A stretch of 64,000 nt of DNA, taken from positions 25,507 to 89,506 of the forward strand of contig PAPI01000014.1 of the NCBI GenBank assembly GCA_002708845.1, given 5' to 3'. Below the pieces are notes generated by a model. It made no database searches. It was not told the DNA's origin and worked only from the letters and a program-made list of their open reading frames with translations. Each line of letters starts with the position of its first letter. The stretch's first letter is position 1. Shown piece by piece: positions 63,550 through 64,000 of the stretch. The DNA comes from Leeuwenhoekiella sp. GTDB taxonomy: Bacteria; Bacteroidota; Bacteroidia; Flavobacteriales; Flavobacteriaceae. The translations under genes and the position numbers were made by a program.

Positions 63550-63600
63550 AAACAAAAAAAGCTCCTCAATTTCTTGAAGAGCTTTTTGCGGTCTGGACGG
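63550..63600. repeat. Terminator plus tRNA-end junction, copy 2
   Basis: GCTCCTCAA, TTTC, TTGAAGAGC (63561-63582; one C-A mismatch) flanked by A- and T-runs, so it works in both directions. It passes directly into the tRNA-Asp fragment. The start-to-start distance to copy 1 is 227 bases. Confidence 0.75.
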
Positions 63601-63610
63601 GACTCGAACC
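63588..63610 (-). other. 3' end fragment of tRNA-Asp, 23 bases
   Basis: On the minus strand it reads the T-loop TTCGAGT, the 3' T-stem CCCGT and the acceptor strand CCAGACC plus discriminator, which fits a flavobacterial tRNA-Asp as I remember it. The 5' part, anticodon and 5' acceptor are absent; the bases next to it do not form a tRNA. This is the usual footprint of integration at a tRNA 3' end. Confidence 0.75.
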
Positions 63611-64000
63611 TTGCTTGGCGAGCCCTGTCGCTGTGGCACTTCTGCCAAATATTTTTATCTATGTTGACGATTTGTGAACTAATTCTCGTGAGTTGTAGTT
63701 CAATTTGATTCGTCTGATGCAAAAATAATAATTCTTTTCAATTAACAACATTTATTACCAATAAATATTAAACTAATATATTACCAATGAATTGAAAATA
63801 AAAATTTAACTAAGGGGGTTTATTATCATACAATATGACCGCAATTTAAACTCGTAAAATACTTCCATCAAAAGACTACGGCATAAAGCCAACGTCTCTT
63901 CCATCGCTTATTTATTCCGTTTCCTTTTGAGCCAAGATTTTATCTTCCGTTTGGTTTCTGCTCAAATATTGTTTAATCTAAAATTTGAGTATTATGACAA

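Larger units (their letters stand above)
62825..64000. other. Gene-poor end of the window, probable element scar
   Basis: About 1.2 kb without a believable protein gene; the frames at 63448-63677 overlie the tRNA fragment and repeats. It contains a palindrome, an 11-base-phased array, two terminator/tRNA-end copies and a 23-base tRNA fragment, listed separately. An ATG at 63994, six bases before the edge, may start a gene that continues outside. Confidence 0.6.

Noticed and set aside
63588-63664. A complete tRNA gene around the fragment.
   Set aside because: The 5' acceptor strand, D-arm and anticodon arm are not present in the adjacent bases; only the 3' end remains.
63448-63677. Two short frames on opposite strands near the window end.
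   Set aside because: They overlie the tRNA-Asp fragment and terminator repeats; translating a tRNA end gives typical false frames.
1-64000. CRISPR arrays, complete insertion sequences, restriction-modification genes.
   Set aside because: No regularly spaced repeat-spacer arrays, transposase genes or methylase motifs were seen; the 11-base array has spacers far too short for CRISPR.

Overview
The window comes from a Bacteroidetes chromosome, most likely a marine-type member of the Flavobacteriaceae. The evidence is a SusD-type protein end, moderate GC with AT-rich gaps, lipoprotein signals of Bacteroidetes style, few Shine-Dalgarno sequences, MacB-type permease arrays ending in the same C-terminal motif, and several flavobacterial families of unknown function. 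No rRNA or complete tRNA gene was seen.

Layout. (1) 1-3332: the end of a susD gene, then two secreted alkaline phosphatases; the second is fused to a phosphodiesterase-like domain. This looks like the end of an organophosphate-scavenging locus. (2) 3391-8800: a minus-strand dabAB inorganic-carbon uptake operon with two extra small genes, read away from a LysR regulator. (3) 9004-12737: a coiled-coil secreted protein, a DUF2490 outer membrane protein and a MORN-repeat protein. (4) 12774-37201: a complete efflux-type system. A minus-strand NtrY/NtrC-like pair faces a plus-strand run of adaptor, ABC ATPase, seven consecutive MacB/FtsX permeases, a second ATPase and a TolC-type channel. A probable sigma-54 promoter and phased enhancer repeats lie between the regulator and the adaptor.

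(5) 37314-44613: small envelope proteins, a secreted protein of unknown family, a membrane-anchored AraC regulator and two serine hydrolases of the beta-lactamase fold. (6) 44733-48000: a decaying duplicated patch with two paralogous secreted proteins, a broken membrane-anchored regulator gene, a rotted partial copy of it, and a tiny lipoprotein missed by length filters. (7) 48072-51497: a TPR histidine kinase and response regulator pair, facing a secreted endonuclease/phosphatase-fold protein. (8) 51498-52432: non-coding DNA with a perfect hairpin and the rotted C-terminus of a tyrosine recombinase. (9) 52543-57536: a small ferredoxin-fold-like protein, a 1208-residue lipoprotein joining a degenerate phosphoesterase, a kinase-like centre and an outer membrane barrel, then an alpha/beta hydrolase.

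(10) 57631-60422: an ECF sigma factor, then an SDR and two membrane proteins. (11) 60510-62824: the most interesting pair, a membrane class III nucleotide cyclase with an unusual base-selecting residue pair, followed 35 bases later by an HD-domain protein ending in a Pycsar-type transmembrane effector domain. (12) 62825-64000: gene-poor DNA with a palindrome, a five-copy array of ACYCG spaced at exactly 11 bases, two copies of a tRNA-terminator junction and a 23-base tRNA-Asp 3' end, which together look like the scar of an integrative element.
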